Below, in pieces: positions 42,794-50,355 of a stretch of 64,000 nucleotides of DNA; the stretch's first letter is position 1, and each line of letters begins with the position of its first letter. The position numbers were made by a program, and so were the translations under genes. Origin of the DNA: Saccharopolyspora kobensis (GTDB lineage Bacteria > Actinomycetota > Actinomycetes > Mycobacteriales > Pseudonocardiaceae); the NCBI RefSeq assembly GCF_900108315.1, contig NZ_FNVB01000002.1:1842594-1906593 (forward strand). Direction: 5' to 3'. The notes beneath the pieces are model-generated. The model was not told where the DNA came from and searched no databases. It was given only the letters and a program-made list of their open reading frames with translations.

Positions 42794-43375
42794 TCAGGCG
42801 GAGGTCTTGTGCCGCTGGTAGTAGCGGGCGACGCGCACCCGGTTGCCGCAGATCGCCGGGGAGCACCAGCGGCGCCGCGGGTTGGTCGCGACGAAGAGCA
42901 TCACGCAGTTGCGCTCCTCGCACTCGCGGAGCGCTTCGATGAGCGGGTCGGTGAGCAGCTCGGCGGCGGCTTCGGCCAGGTCGGCGGCCACCCGCACGCC
43001 CAGCTTGCCCGGCCGGTCGACGGTGCCGACCACCGAACCACCGCGCCAGCTGAGCTTGCGGATCCCCGGTGCGGCCCGCTGCGCCTCGTTGAGCCCGCGC
43101 AGCGCGTCGGCCGGCGGGCGCTTGCCGAGCCGGACGTGGGAGAGGGTTCGCGCGGTGTGCTCGCGCACTTCGTGCACGGCGGCCAGGTCTGTTTCGTCGA
43201 GCGAGGACTGCTCCGCCCGGGTGAGCGTCGTCAGCCGGTCGGCCTGGCGCGTCAGCCACTCCCACAGCTCGGCCGGCGTTCCCATCATGTCGACCTGGTC
43301 GCCCGCGATGATCGCCCTGGTGTTGACCAGGTCGACGGCGATCGGCTCACCGATCAGCGGCACGCGCGGTTTCAT
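42794..43375 (-). CDS. CGNR zinc-finger regulator (ABATE domain)
   Basis: 193 aa. An N-terminal ABATE-type domain (about residues 1-130; GEPIAVDLVNTRAI) is followed by the CGNR zinc finger C-x4-C ... C-x4-C-G-N-R at about 152-185 (CEERNC, WCSPAICGNR). Such proteins are putative stress-linked transcription regulators. ATG 43375 has no ribosome site, but TACCAT lies 7 bp before it, which fits a leaderless start. A perfect inverted repeat (43421-43452) upstream may be its operator. Confidence 0.83.
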   Translation of the reverse strand: MKPRVPLIGEPIAVDLVNTRAIIAGDQVDMMGTPAELWEWLTRQADRLTTLTRAEQSSLDETDLAAVHEVREHTARTLSHVRLGKRPPADALRGLNEAQRAAPGIRKLSWRGGSVVGTVDRPGKLGVRVAADLAEAAAELLTDPLIEALRECEERNCVMLFVATNPRRRWCSPAICGNRVRVARYYQRHKTSA

Positions 43376-43420
43376 GCCGCCGATGGTAGTGGAGTTCTTG
43401 ACCCCGCCGAACCCAGCTGC

Positions 43421-43452
43421 TCTAATGCTCGACAAGCGTTCTGTGCATTAGA
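43421..43452. promoter_or_regulatory. Inverted repeat upstream of the CGNR gene
   Basis: TCTAATGC (43421-43428) and GCATTAGA (43445-43452), perfect arms with a 16-bp spacer, 46 bp upstream of the CGNR start. The A/T-rich core stands out in this GC-rich region and could be a dimeric regulator site. Confidence 0.5.
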
Positions 43453-43478
43453 ACGCCACTGGGGTTCAAGGGGGGAGC

Positions 43479-43507
43479 GGGCCGCGATCGCACTGCGATC
43501 GCGGCCC
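43479..43507 (+). terminator. Perfect hairpin in a divergent gap
   Basis: GGGCCGCGATCGC (43479-43491), loop ACT, and its exact complement (43495-43507). It lies 44 bp before the rightward gene at 43552 and upstream of its putative -10, so it could stop readthrough toward that gene or be a DNA-level site. Confidence 0.5.
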
Positions 43508-43551
43508 TCCTGCGTTCCGGAGCGTCGAGATCCGGCCCTAGGCTGGGCCGG

Positions 43552-44040
43552 GTGGGGAACACGATCAGCGCGGGCGGCCGGGACATCTACATGTCAAACG
43601 GCGCTACCGAGGTGTTCGCAGAAGTCATGGCGCTGGCGGTGGCGGCGACGGCGGAGCGCCGGTGGGACTTCCGGTTCGCCGCGGCGATCGCGAAGCTGGA
43701 CCAGAACCTGATGGGGCGGGGTGCGGTCGGCTTCGCGCTGGAGGACGTCGACTGGGGCGGCACCGCGGACGAGCAGGAGGTAAACCGGCGGTTCGTGCTG
43801 CGCACGGTCGACCTCGCACTGTCCCGGCACCGCTGGGACGAACTCGGCTACGACTCTCCGTTCGCGGCGGGCGTTCTGCGCGGCTTCGGCGAGCTGGTGC
43901 TGGAGTTCGACATGGCGACCCCGGCCCGGTTCCCGGGCGAGTTCCCCGATTACCCGGAGGTGCTGCCGGCCTCGTGCGCCGAACACCGCGTTCTCAGCCC
44001 GCTGGAGTGGTACCGCGCGTGCGTCTTCTGCGGAGGTTAG
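43552..44040 (+). CDS. Conserved-looking hypothetical protein
   Basis: 162 aa, no signal peptide or membrane helix. The composition is that of a soluble mixed alpha/beta protein with many aromatic residues (EERRWDFRFAAAIAKLDQN-like, VDWGGTADEQEVNRRFVLRTVD, HRWDELGYDSPFAAG, LEWYRACVFCGG). I do not recognise the family. TAGGCT lies 7 bp before GTG 43552 with no ribosome site, so translation is probably leaderless. The 3' end overlaps the opposing ligase gene by four bases. Confidence 0.6.
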   Translation: MGNTISAGGRDIYMSNGATEVFAEVMALAVAATAERRWDFRFAAAIAKLDQNLMGRGAVGFALEDVDWGGTADEQEVNRRFVLRTVDLALSRHRWDELGYDSPFAAGVLRGFGELVLEFDMATPARFPGEFPDYPEVLPASCAEHRVLSPLEWYRACVFCGG

Positions 44041-45137
44041 TCCGGTAGTGCCGTGCGGGTCTGCTCGGCGAGCAGGGCGACGACGTCGGCCATGTCGTGG
44101 CGGCGTTCGTGCGCTCGCCGCTGGCGCTGCGCGCCGCTGCCGTGGCGGTAGAGGCGACTGAGGATGTCGTCGACCCGCGCGCTGTCGCCGCTGGCCTCCA
44201 GCGCCGGTTGTGCCGTCTTGCGCAGCTCTTCCACCAGGACGCGGGCGGGGACCAGCTCGCCGTCCGCGTCGAGCCCGTCGCCCTCCAGCCCGTCGTGCGC
44301 TGCCCGCCAGAGCGCGAGCCGCAGCCGCTGATCGGGGAGATCGGCCGGTGGGCGGCCCTCGGCGACGTCCTGCAGCGCGGTCGTCGCCAGGGCGCGGATG
44401 AGCAGTGCCAGCAGCAGCGATTCCTCGGCGGTGCCGGTCGCGTCGGCGATCCGGAATTCCAAAGTGGACAGGTGCTCGGCCGGGCGGACCAGCCAGTAGA
44501 CCATCGCCCGGTCCAGCGCTGCTCCGCTGTTCAGCAGCAGCTGCACCGATTGCCGGTAGGAGCCGGTGTTCCGGTGCAGCGGCGGTGGTCCGGCGGAGGG
44601 CAAGCGAGACCACATCACGCTCCGCCAACTGGCGTGCCCGGTGTCGCGGCCGCCGCAGAACGGCGAGTTCGCGGCCAGCGCCAGCAGCGCGGGCAGGTGC
44701 GGGCGCAGGTGGTCGGACACCGCAAGGGCCGCGGCCAGATCGGGCATCCCGACGTGCACGTGGCAGCCCGCCGCGGTGTGCGAGTCGAGCAGCTGGCCGA
44801 ACCGGTCCCGGATGGTTCGGTACCGGGTTTTGTCCGTCAGCGGCAGCGAATCGGGCAGGCCGAGCGGGGCGAAGCCGGTGGACACCAGCAGCGCGCCGCG
44901 CTGGTCAGCCGCGGTGGCCAGCTCCTGGCGCGAGGTGGTGAGCGCACGGTGCGCCTCGTCGGCGGTGCGGCAGACGGGAGTGTTGGACTCCAGCTGGAAC
45001 TCGGCCAGCTCGGCGGTGAAGGCGTGGCCGACCTGGCGCAGGATCTGCGGCGCGTGCGGGACGGGATGGCCGGTTCCCGGGTGCAGCAGCAGGAATTCCT
45101 CCTCGACACCGAATGTCGGCGGTCGGCCGCGACGCAT
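44037..45137 (-). CDS. GCS2-type carboxylate-amine ligase (YbdK-like)
   Basis: 366 aa. The glutamate-cysteine ligase type 2 core is marked by FGVEEEFLLL near the N-terminus, FQLESNTPVC, the loop AAGCHVHVGMPD, and STLEFRIADATGT. Actinomycetes use members of this family for glutamyl-cysteine-like ligations and several paralogs are of unknown substrate, so the name is kept general. AGGAGGT precedes ATG 45137. It overlaps the hypothetical gene at 43552 tail to tail by four bases. Confidence 0.85.
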   Translation of the reverse strand: MRRGRPPTFGVEEEFLLLHPGTGHPVPHAPQILRQVGHAFTAELAEFQLESNTPVCRTADEAHRALTTSRQELATAADQRGALLVSTGFAPLGLPDSLPLTDKTRYRTIRDRFGQLLDSHTAAGCHVHVGMPDLAAALAVSDHLRPHLPALLALAANSPFCGGRDTGHASWRSVMWSRLPSAGPPPLHRNTGSYRQSVQLLLNSGAALDRAMVYWLVRPAEHLSTLEFRIADATGTAEESLLLALLIRALATTALQDVAEGRPPADLPDQRLRLALWRAAHDGLEGDGLDADGELVPARVLVEELRKTAQPALEASGDSARVDDILSRLYRHGSGAQRQRRAHERRHDMADVVALLAEQTRTALPD

Positions 45138-45318
45138 CGGACCTCCTCTGGCGGGGCTGGCCCGATCACGCCAGCCGCAGCCAGTTTCCGGCTCCCGGGC
45201 GGGTTTGTCATTCGCCCGGATGCGCCACGCCCGCCATCTGTGTCCACTGTGGAGGCTGGTGGGTCCGGCCCGGTGCGAGTCGGGGTTCAACACCGGGCCG
45301 GAGGTTCGTGGGGTCGCG

Positions 45319-45552
45319 TCAGGGCGCGGTCTGCCGGCTCTTGAGGAACTCGTTGCACGCCATGCAGGTCGGCGCCGTCCGCCAGTCCATCTCGCTGGGC
45401 GAGGCCATCGCGACCTCGGCGCCGCACGCGGCCACGTCCACCGGCTGGCCCGCCCAGCGGCGGCCGTGGAAGGCGTGCCGCGCGAAGACGCCCGTTTCCG
45501 GATCCGGAGCGGGCAACCAGTAGTGCCGCTCGGTCTGCTGCAGTCCGATCAC
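45319..45552 (-). CDS. 77-aa zinc-finger-like protein of the WhiJ-type module
   Basis: Residues such as HYWLPAPDPETG, HAFHGRRW and the closing CMAC suggest a small zinc-binding fold (His/Cys ... C-x2-C). Comparable short proteins lie beside DUF5753 regulators in many actinomycetes, from memory. GTG 45552 has GGGAGCGG upstream. It diverges from the 70-aa/DUF6879/XRE operon across a 308-bp gap. Its function is unknown. Confidence 0.6.
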   Translation of the reverse strand: MIGLQQTERHYWLPAPDPETGVFARHAFHGRRWAGQPVDVAACGAEVAMASPSEMDWRTAPTCMACNEFLKSRQTAP

Positions 45553-45860
45553 GCCGCCGCTCCCGGGGCCGGGCGAGAGGCGGGCGGGAGGGGGATCGTG
45601 CCCATCGGGAACCGGCTGATGTTCACGTGCTCGCCCGCCTCTCGGTCTCTGTCCCCCGGTAGTCGCCAGTATGGGAACGAGCGCATCAGCATTTCAAGCA
45701 ATCCGCGCAATCATCTTGGAATTCCAGCCGAACGGCCGAGTGGATCACGGCAACTGCCCGTCACCCGGTTCGGCTGTCCGAGTTGCGGAGCGCCCCGAGC
45801 CTTGACCGAATGCACGTATTGCACGGACGATGCATGAGTCTTCCGAAAGAGGAGGAACAG
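45553..45860 (+). promoter_or_regulatory. 308-bp divergent gap with a likely promoter
   Basis: No gene is seen in this gap. TTGACC (45802-45807) and GACGAT (45826-45831), 18 bp apart, make a reasonable promoter for the rightward operon; its message would carry AGGAGG at 45850-45855. The left part shows nothing else that I can support. Confidence 0.4.
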
Positions 45861-46073
45861 GTGAAGTTGACCTTCCAGGGAACGACGTCCCACGCCGGAA
45901 CCTGCCCCACGCTCTACAGCACCGACCAGGGCACCTACGTCGTTCAGGGCTACAAGGTCACCGATCCGGAAGCGCTGGCCGCGTTGCGCGAACGCGGTCT
46001 GCCCGATCACGAGACGGCGGTCGAGGTTCCAGCCGCCCTGCTCGACGTCTTCGTGCCGAAGGCGGCGCCGTGA
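45861..46073 (+). CDS. 70-aa protein, first gene of the WhiJ-type module
   Basis: GTG 45861 follows AGGAGG by 5 nt; the in-frame ATG at 45837 has no such site. The sequence reads KLTFQGTTSHAGTCPTLYS, then TYVVQGYKVTDPEAL and DHETAVEVPAALLDVF. From memory nearly identical short proteins occur ahead of DUF6879 and XRE genes in streptomycetes. The stop overlaps the next start as GTGA. The biochemical role is unknown. Confidence 0.75.
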   Translation: MKLTFQGTTSHAGTCPTLYSTDQGTYVVQGYKVTDPEALAALRERGLPDHETAVEVPAALLDVFVPKAAP

Positions 46074-46606
46074 GCTCATGGGTCTTACCGGGCGCGGAGT
46101 TCGACGAACTCCTGCGCTCGTTCCGGCATCGGGCGTGGCGGTGGGAGTGCCAGGGCACCTACCGCCAGCCGGCCGAGGCCGAACCCTGGCGGCGCTGGCG
46201 GGCCGGTCAGCACGATGACCTGGCCTGGCTGCGCCCCTGGCTGGACCAGGTGGCGTCGGCGACCCGGGCGGGGCGGTTGATCGCCCGGGTGCGCGTCTAC
46301 CGGGAACCGCCGACCGAATACCAGTTGTGGCAGCTCGACGTCGGCCGCGCCAACGTCGCCGCGGGCGAGGACGTGCGGGTGCTCACCGAGTCCCGCGCTC
46401 GCTCGCTGGGCCTGCCCGCCCACGACTTCTGGCTCTTCGACGAGGCGCGGGTTGCGCTGATGCACTTCGAGGACCAGCGGTTCGCTGGCACCGAGATCAT
46501 CGCCAGCCCGGGGGAGGTGAACCAGTACCGGAACTGGTGGGGCGCCGCTTGCGAGCACGCGGTGCCGTTGTTCGTCTACCGGCACGATCTCGGGAGGCGC
46601 CGGTGA
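46070..46606 (+). CDS. DUF6879 protein
   Basis: 178 aa, soluble. LPGAEFDELLRSFRHRAWRWE at the start, RVRVYREPPTEYQLWQL and a C-terminal HFEDQRFAGTEI pattern mark the DUF6879 family seen next to XRE-DUF5753 regulators. The fold is unknown to me and no catalytic motif is visible. GTG 46070 overlaps the upstream stop and its own stop overlaps the XRE start, so three proteins are made in tight proportion. It may be a partner or effector of the regulator. Confidence 0.78.
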   Translation: MSSWVLPGAEFDELLRSFRHRAWRWECQGTYRQPAEAEPWRRWRAGQHDDLAWLRPWLDQVASATRAGRLIARVRVYREPPTEYQLWQLDVGRANVAAGEDVRVLTESRARSLGLPAHDFWLFDEARVALMHFEDQRFAGTEIIASPGEVNQYRNWWGAACEHAVPLFVYRHDLGRRR

Positions 46607-47445
46607 GTGATTCCGAAACCCGCCGCCTGGCGTTCGGCGACGCATTGCGGCGATTGCGCGTGGAAGCGGGGTTGTCCGGCAAGCAGTTCGCGCAACAGGC
46701 CGGGTGGACCGCCTCGAAGGTCTCGCGGATGGAGACCGCCAACCAGTCGGTGGCCGACGCCGACGTGGTGGTCTACTGCCGGCTGACCGGCGCGGACGAA
46801 GCGGTCGAGGCCGAGCTGCGGCAGGAGCTGCGCGAGATCCGGCTGGAGGCGGCGAGCTGGAAGCGCCAGCTGCGCACCGGCAACAGCGCCCGGCAGGAGT
46901 ACGGCAAGCAGCTGGAGCACGACGCCGAGCGCATCCGGCTGTTCGAGATCGCGATGGTGCCGGGCCTGGTGCAGACCGCCGAGTACGCCCGGCACATGTT
47001 CGAGGCGGTGGCGGTGCTGCACGGGAACCGGCTGGACATCGCCGAGTCGGTCGAGCGCCGGATGGCCCGGCAGGAAGTCCTCTACCGGCCGCGGACCGAG
47101 GTGCAGATCGTGTGCTCGGAAGCGGGCCTGCGGCACCCGATCGCGCCGCCGCAGGTGATGGTGGGTCAGCTGGACCGGTTGCTGGCGCTGGCGGGCATGT
47201 CGACGTTGCGGCTGGCGGTGCTGCCGATGGACGTGCAGCTGAGCGCGGTGCCGCAGCACGGCTTCGTCATCATCGACGAGATGGCCCTGGTGGAAACGGT
47301 GAACACCGAGATGACCATCACCGATCCCGAAGACCTGGAACGCTTCGACCGGCTCTTCGACGTCCTGCTGTCGGCCTCCCTCGAGGGCCCGGACGCCCGA
47401 GCGCTGCTGCACCGGCTCATCGAGCGGTACAACGCGCTGGGCTGA
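46603..47445 (+). CDS. XRE-family regulator with DUF5753 (WhiJ-like)
   Basis: 280 aa. The helix-turn-helix is at about residues 9-50 (FGDALRRLRVEAGLSGKQFAQQ, GWTASKVSRME), and the DUF5753 domain spans about 90-275 (YGKQLEHDAERIRLFEIAMVPGLVQTAEYAR, RMARQEVLYR). Streptomyces WhiJ and its many paralogs have this architecture and act in development together with small partner proteins. GTG 46603 overlaps the DUF6879 stop. It ends 2 bp from the converging MFS gene. Confidence 0.87.
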   Translation: MSDSETRRLAFGDALRRLRVEAGLSGKQFAQQAGWTASKVSRMETANQSVADADVVVYCRLTGADEAVEAELRQELREIRLEAASWKRQLRTGNSARQEYGKQLEHDAERIRLFEIAMVPGLVQTAEYARHMFEAVAVLHGNRLDIAESVERRMARQEVLYRPRTEVQIVCSEAGLRHPIAPPQVMVGQLDRLLALAGMSTLRLAVLPMDVQLSAVPQHGFVIIDEMALVETVNTEMTITDPEDLERFDRLFDVLLSASLEGPDARALLHRLIERYNALG

Positions 47446-47447
47446 GC

Positions 47448-48611
47448 TCAGCTGTCCGGCAACGCGTTCCGCCGGACAGCGATCGCGAACGCCGCGGCGG
47501 CCAAGGCCGCCGCCAGCCACGGCAGCGGTGCCGCGCTGCCCGCCAGATCGAGCGCAGCCCCGCCGAGGTAGGCGCCCGCCGCGATCGCGACGTTCCAGAC
47601 GGTGATGGTCAGCGACTGCGCCAGGTCGGCGTCACGTCCGGCGATCCTCGCCGCCGCGGCGGGGAACATCGTCGGCGCACCGCCGAAGGCGACACCCCAC
47701 ACGGCCACCGCGAGCAGCAGCGCCACCGGCCACTGCGCGGCACCGCCGATCAGCGCCGCGGCGACGGCGACCAGCGAAGTCGAGCAGCGGATCAGCAGCC
47801 GCAACCGGCGGTCGACGACCGATCCGACGATCCACAGACCCAGCACGGAGGCGAGCCCGAAGACCAGCAGCGCGGTGCTGAGCAGCCCGATCCGGCCGGC
47901 GTCGGCGAGCACCGGGCCGATGTAGGTGTAGAGGACGTTGTGCCCGAGCGCCAGGGCGAACGTCATGATGAGCACGCTGCGGAAACCAGGCGCGGTCAGG
48001 ACATCCCGGACGCCGGTGCGCCGCTGCTCCGACTGCCCGCTCAGCGGCGGGACCTGCCACAGCACCCAGCCGACCAGCGCGACGGCGATCACCGCCATCG
48101 CGCCGAACGCGTAGCGCCAGCCCAGGAGTTCGCCCAGCACCGTCCCGGCGGGAACCCCGAGCGCGAAGCCGATCGGGGTGCCCGCCATCGCGATCGCCAG
48201 TGCCCGCCCGGCCCGCTCGGCGGGCACGATCCGCATCGCGTAGCCGGCGATCATCGCCCACATCACGCCGGACACCGCACCGGCGAGCAAGCGGGCCAGC
48301 AGCGTCAGCGGATACCACGGTGAGAGCGCGGTGACGGCGTTGACCACCGCGAACCCGAGGACCAGGCCGAGCAGCAGGGCGCGGCGCGGCAGCCGCCGGG
48401 TCAGCGCGGTCAGCGGCACCGAGGTCGCGGCGGTGCTGATCGCGTAGACCGCGACGAGCTGACCGGCCTGCGACTCCGAAACCCGCAGATCGGCGCTCAT
48501 CGGCAGCAGCACCCCGGCGGGCAGCGTTTCGGTCAGGCAGCCCAGCAGCACCACCGTGGCGAAAGCCAGCAGTGCGCCGAGCGGAAGTGCGCGCTTCGAT
48601 GCGAGATCCAT
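47448..48611 (-). CDS. MFS exporter (DHA1 type)
   Basis: 387 aa with 12 helices, the DHA1 size. The first helix region (VVLLGCLTETLPAGVLLPMSADL) and GVPAGTVLGELLGWRYAF in helix five are typical of the arabinose-efflux-like/drug-exporting group. The divergent MerR gene and the palindrome between them argue for ligand-induced export of a toxic compound. ATG 48611 has CAGGGT 7 bp upstream, consistent with a leaderless MerR-type promoter. Confidence 0.85.
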   Translation of the reverse strand: MDLASKRALPLGALLAFATVVLLGCLTETLPAGVLLPMSADLRVSESQAGQLVAVYAISTAATSVPLTALTRRLPRRALLLGLVLGFAVVNAVTALSPWYPLTLLARLLAGAVSGVMWAMIAGYAMRIVPAERAGRALAIAMAGTPIGFALGVPAGTVLGELLGWRYAFGAMAVIAVALVGWVLWQVPPLSGQSEQRRTGVRDVLTAPGFRSVLIMTFALALGHNVLYTYIGPVLADAGRIGLLSTALLVFGLASVLGLWIVGSVVDRRLRLLIRCSTSLVAVAAALIGGAAQWPVALLLAVAVWGVAFGGAPTMFPAAAARIAGRDADLAQSLTITVWNVAIAAGAYLGGAALDLAGSAAPLPWLAAALAAAAFAIAVRRNALPDS

Positions 48612-48628
48612 GCGCCCAACCCTGCGCA

Positions 48629-48646
48629 CCTCACACCGGTGTGAGG
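48629..48646. promoter_or_regulatory. MerR operator, perfect 18-bp palindrome
   Basis: CCTCACACCGGTGTGAGG is an exact palindrome placed between a minus-strand -35 TTGTCC and a -10 CAGGGT about 20 bp apart, the long spacer that MerR activators compensate for by untwisting DNA. It serves the MFS gene and perhaps the MerR gene itself. Confidence 0.8.
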
Positions 48647-48713
48647 ACAAGCGTGATCCGGCGCACGTCGGCCGGTTCGGATAATGGCGGTGTGCGGACG
48701 CGAGGAGGTACGG

Positions 48714-49085
48714 GTGCGGATCGGTGAACTGGCCGAGCGGACCGGGGTGTCGGTCCGGCTGCTGCGCTACTACGAGGAGCAGGACCTGATCCGCCCGGAG
48801 CGCGACGAGCTCGGGCACCGCGTCTACGGCGATGGTTCGGTGGACCGGGTCGGCAAGATCCGCGGCCTGCTGGACTCCGGTATCCCGACCCGCATCATCC
48901 GCGACATCCTGCCGTGCCTCGACCGGCCGGGCGCGATCCACATGCGCGTCGTCGCGCCGGAGATGCTGGCCAACCTGGAGCGCGAGCGGGCGAAGATCCA
49001 GCAGCGCGTCGAGGCGCTGAGCGAGAACCTCTCGGCCATCGACGACTACCTGAGCAAGGCCCGGCCCAACCTCCGCCGGTCGTGA
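48714..49085 (+). CDS. MerR-family regulator
   Basis: 123 aa. The MerR helix-turn-helix and wing cover residues 1-70 (RIGELAERTGVSVRLLRYYEEQDLI, GHRVYGDGSV), followed by a long dimerisation helix and a short C-terminus without the cysteines of metal sensors, so an organic ligand is expected. GTG 48714 follows GAGGAGG; the upstream in-frame GTG is not used. It diverges from an MFS exporter with the palindrome between. The methyltransferase gene ends 6 bp past its stop on the other strand. Confidence 0.88.
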   Translation: MRIGELAERTGVSVRLLRYYEEQDLIRPERDELGHRVYGDGSVDRVGKIRGLLDSGIPTRIIRDILPCLDRPGAIHMRVVAPEMLANLERERAKIQQRVEALSENLSAIDDYLSKARPNLRRS

Positions 49086-49091
49086 TCGCCG

Positions 49092-49826
49092 TCAGGCGGG
49101 GCGCTGGGCGTTGATCCAGAGCACCGGGCCGGTCCGGTGGGTGTGCACGGAGCGCATGCCCGCGTCGTCGAGCTGCTCGGCGATCTGGTCCGGGTCGAAG
49201 AAGGCCAGCCCGGTGCGGTCGCCGACAAGCCGCGACACCACGTGCAGGAACCCGTCGTGCGGCGTCGGCACCATGACCGCCAGCCAGCCACCGGGGACGA
49301 GCGCGCCGCACGCCGCGACCAGGACCTCCTCCGGCGCCGGGATCAGCTGCAGCGCAGCGAAGCTGGTGACCAGGTCGAAGGTGCCCTCCGAGAACGGCAG
49401 GTCGCGCGCGTCGGCGCGGACGAACCCGACGTTGTCGGAGGTTTCGGCGCGCGCCGCCCGCGCCAGCATGGGCCGGGAGATGTCCAGGCCGATGGCGAGC
49501 CCGCCCGGGCCGACCTGGCGGCCCAGCGCGGCGGTGGCGTTGCCCGGACCGCAGCCGATGTCGAGCACCCGGCCGCCTTCGGGCGGGCGGCTGCGGGCCG
49601 GGATCCGGTACCAGGCCGGCGCCACCCGGCGGGCGATCGACTGCACGTGGTCGTAGAGGCCGGAACCGGGCCCGGACTCCCAGAAGGACTGGATCGGCCC
49701 GGACGGGGCACCGGACTCGCCGCTGAGCAGATCCAGGTAACCGTGCTCGAAGTCGGGCTCGTCCGGGACGGACTTCAGCAGGGGCAGCACGCGGGCGAAC
49801 ACCGGTGGCGTCGATCGGTCGGTCAT
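49092..49826 (-). CDS. SAM-dependent class I methyltransferase
   Basis: 244 aa. The SAM site motif I is VLDIGCGPGNATAALG near residue 87, with motif II GLDISRPMLARAARA and the acidic loop ADARDLPF, as in the Methyltransf_11/25 groups. A 75-residue N-terminal extension (FWESGPGSGLYDHVQSIAR) precedes it. The substrate is unknown; such proteins often methylate quinones, lipids or antibiotics. The ATG at 49826 has no obvious ribosome site. It converges with merR. Confidence 0.82.
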   Translation of the reverse strand: MTDRSTPPVFARVLPLLKSVPDEPDFEHGYLDLLSGESGAPSGPIQSFWESGPGSGLYDHVQSIARRVAPAWYRIPARSRPPEGGRVLDIGCGPGNATAALGRQVGPGGLAIGLDISRPMLARAARAETSDNVGFVRADARDLPFSEGTFDLVTSFAALQLIPAPEEVLVAACGALVPGGWLAVMVPTPHDGFLHVVSRLVGDRTGLAFFDPDQIAEQLDDAGMRSVHTHRTGPVLWINAQRPA

Positions 49827-50204
49827 GCGCGCAGTCCCGCCTCTCCGCGATTTTCAGCGGTGGTCGTGTTTCGGGTCGTTCTCGCGTTTCGCGTTCTCTC
49901 GTGGCCGGGTTGCATCACGGTCCCCTGTCTGAGGTGCGGTTGAGCAGGACTCCGATTGGCACAAGGGTGTCGCACACCTTCTACCGCGCAACCCTGGGCA
50001 GCCGTCGCGCGGCGTGCCAGGTTCGGCCGATCGGGCGAAAACGTCCTTGCCCGACCCGCCGGTAGCGGGCAAGGTATCGGTCGCACGAAGCGGACGGGGC
50101 GCGTTCCCGGCCGGGTGCGGCCTGGCAGGACAACGGAGTCTTGCCAGGCGTCGGGGAAACGGGCCGAGCGCCGGAGCGCTCGACCCGACAACGGAAGGTT
50201 TCAC
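49827..50204. other. 378-bp gap, structured leader before a short ORF
   Basis: The left half (49827-50040) shows nothing supportable. From 50044 three hairpins follow one another: CCTTGCCCG/CGGGCAAGG (50044-50073), GCCTGGCA/TGCCAGGC (50120-50149) and CGAGCGC/GCGCTCG (50165-50182). GACAACGGA occurs after the second hairpin arm and again at the ribosome site. It does not match a riboswitch that I can identify. Confidence 0.45.
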
Positions 50205-50312
50205 GTGCTCCTACACCGGCCGCGGTCGACGCGGACCTCGTGGCAGCGACCGAGCACCACCCGCCTGCTGCTGAAAGCCGCCTGGCTGGAGATCTGCGCA
50301 GTGCTGCGCTGA
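50205..50312 (+). CDS. 35-codon ORF with strong ribosome site
   Basis: GTG 50205 is preceded by GGAAGG with 6 nt spacing and the frame ends in TGA at 50310-50312. The peptide is basic and ends in AAWLEICAVLR. Three hairpins precede it. It could be a leader peptide, a small secreted or membrane-active peptide, or chance. The ABC genes that follow lie on the other strand, so it is not their attenuator. I do not recognise it. Confidence 0.4.
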   Translation: MLLHRPRSTRTSWQRPSTTRLLLKAAWLEICAVLR

Positions 50313-50355
50313 CCCGCGCGGAGCTCGTCGGTGCGCCCCTGCCGCCGGCAAGCTC

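Noticed and set aside
50041..50204. Riboswitch
   Set aside because: The three stems do not fit cobalamin, SAM, TPP, glycine or cyclic-di-AMP consensus as far as I can recall, and no gene follows in the right direction besides a 35-codon ORF.
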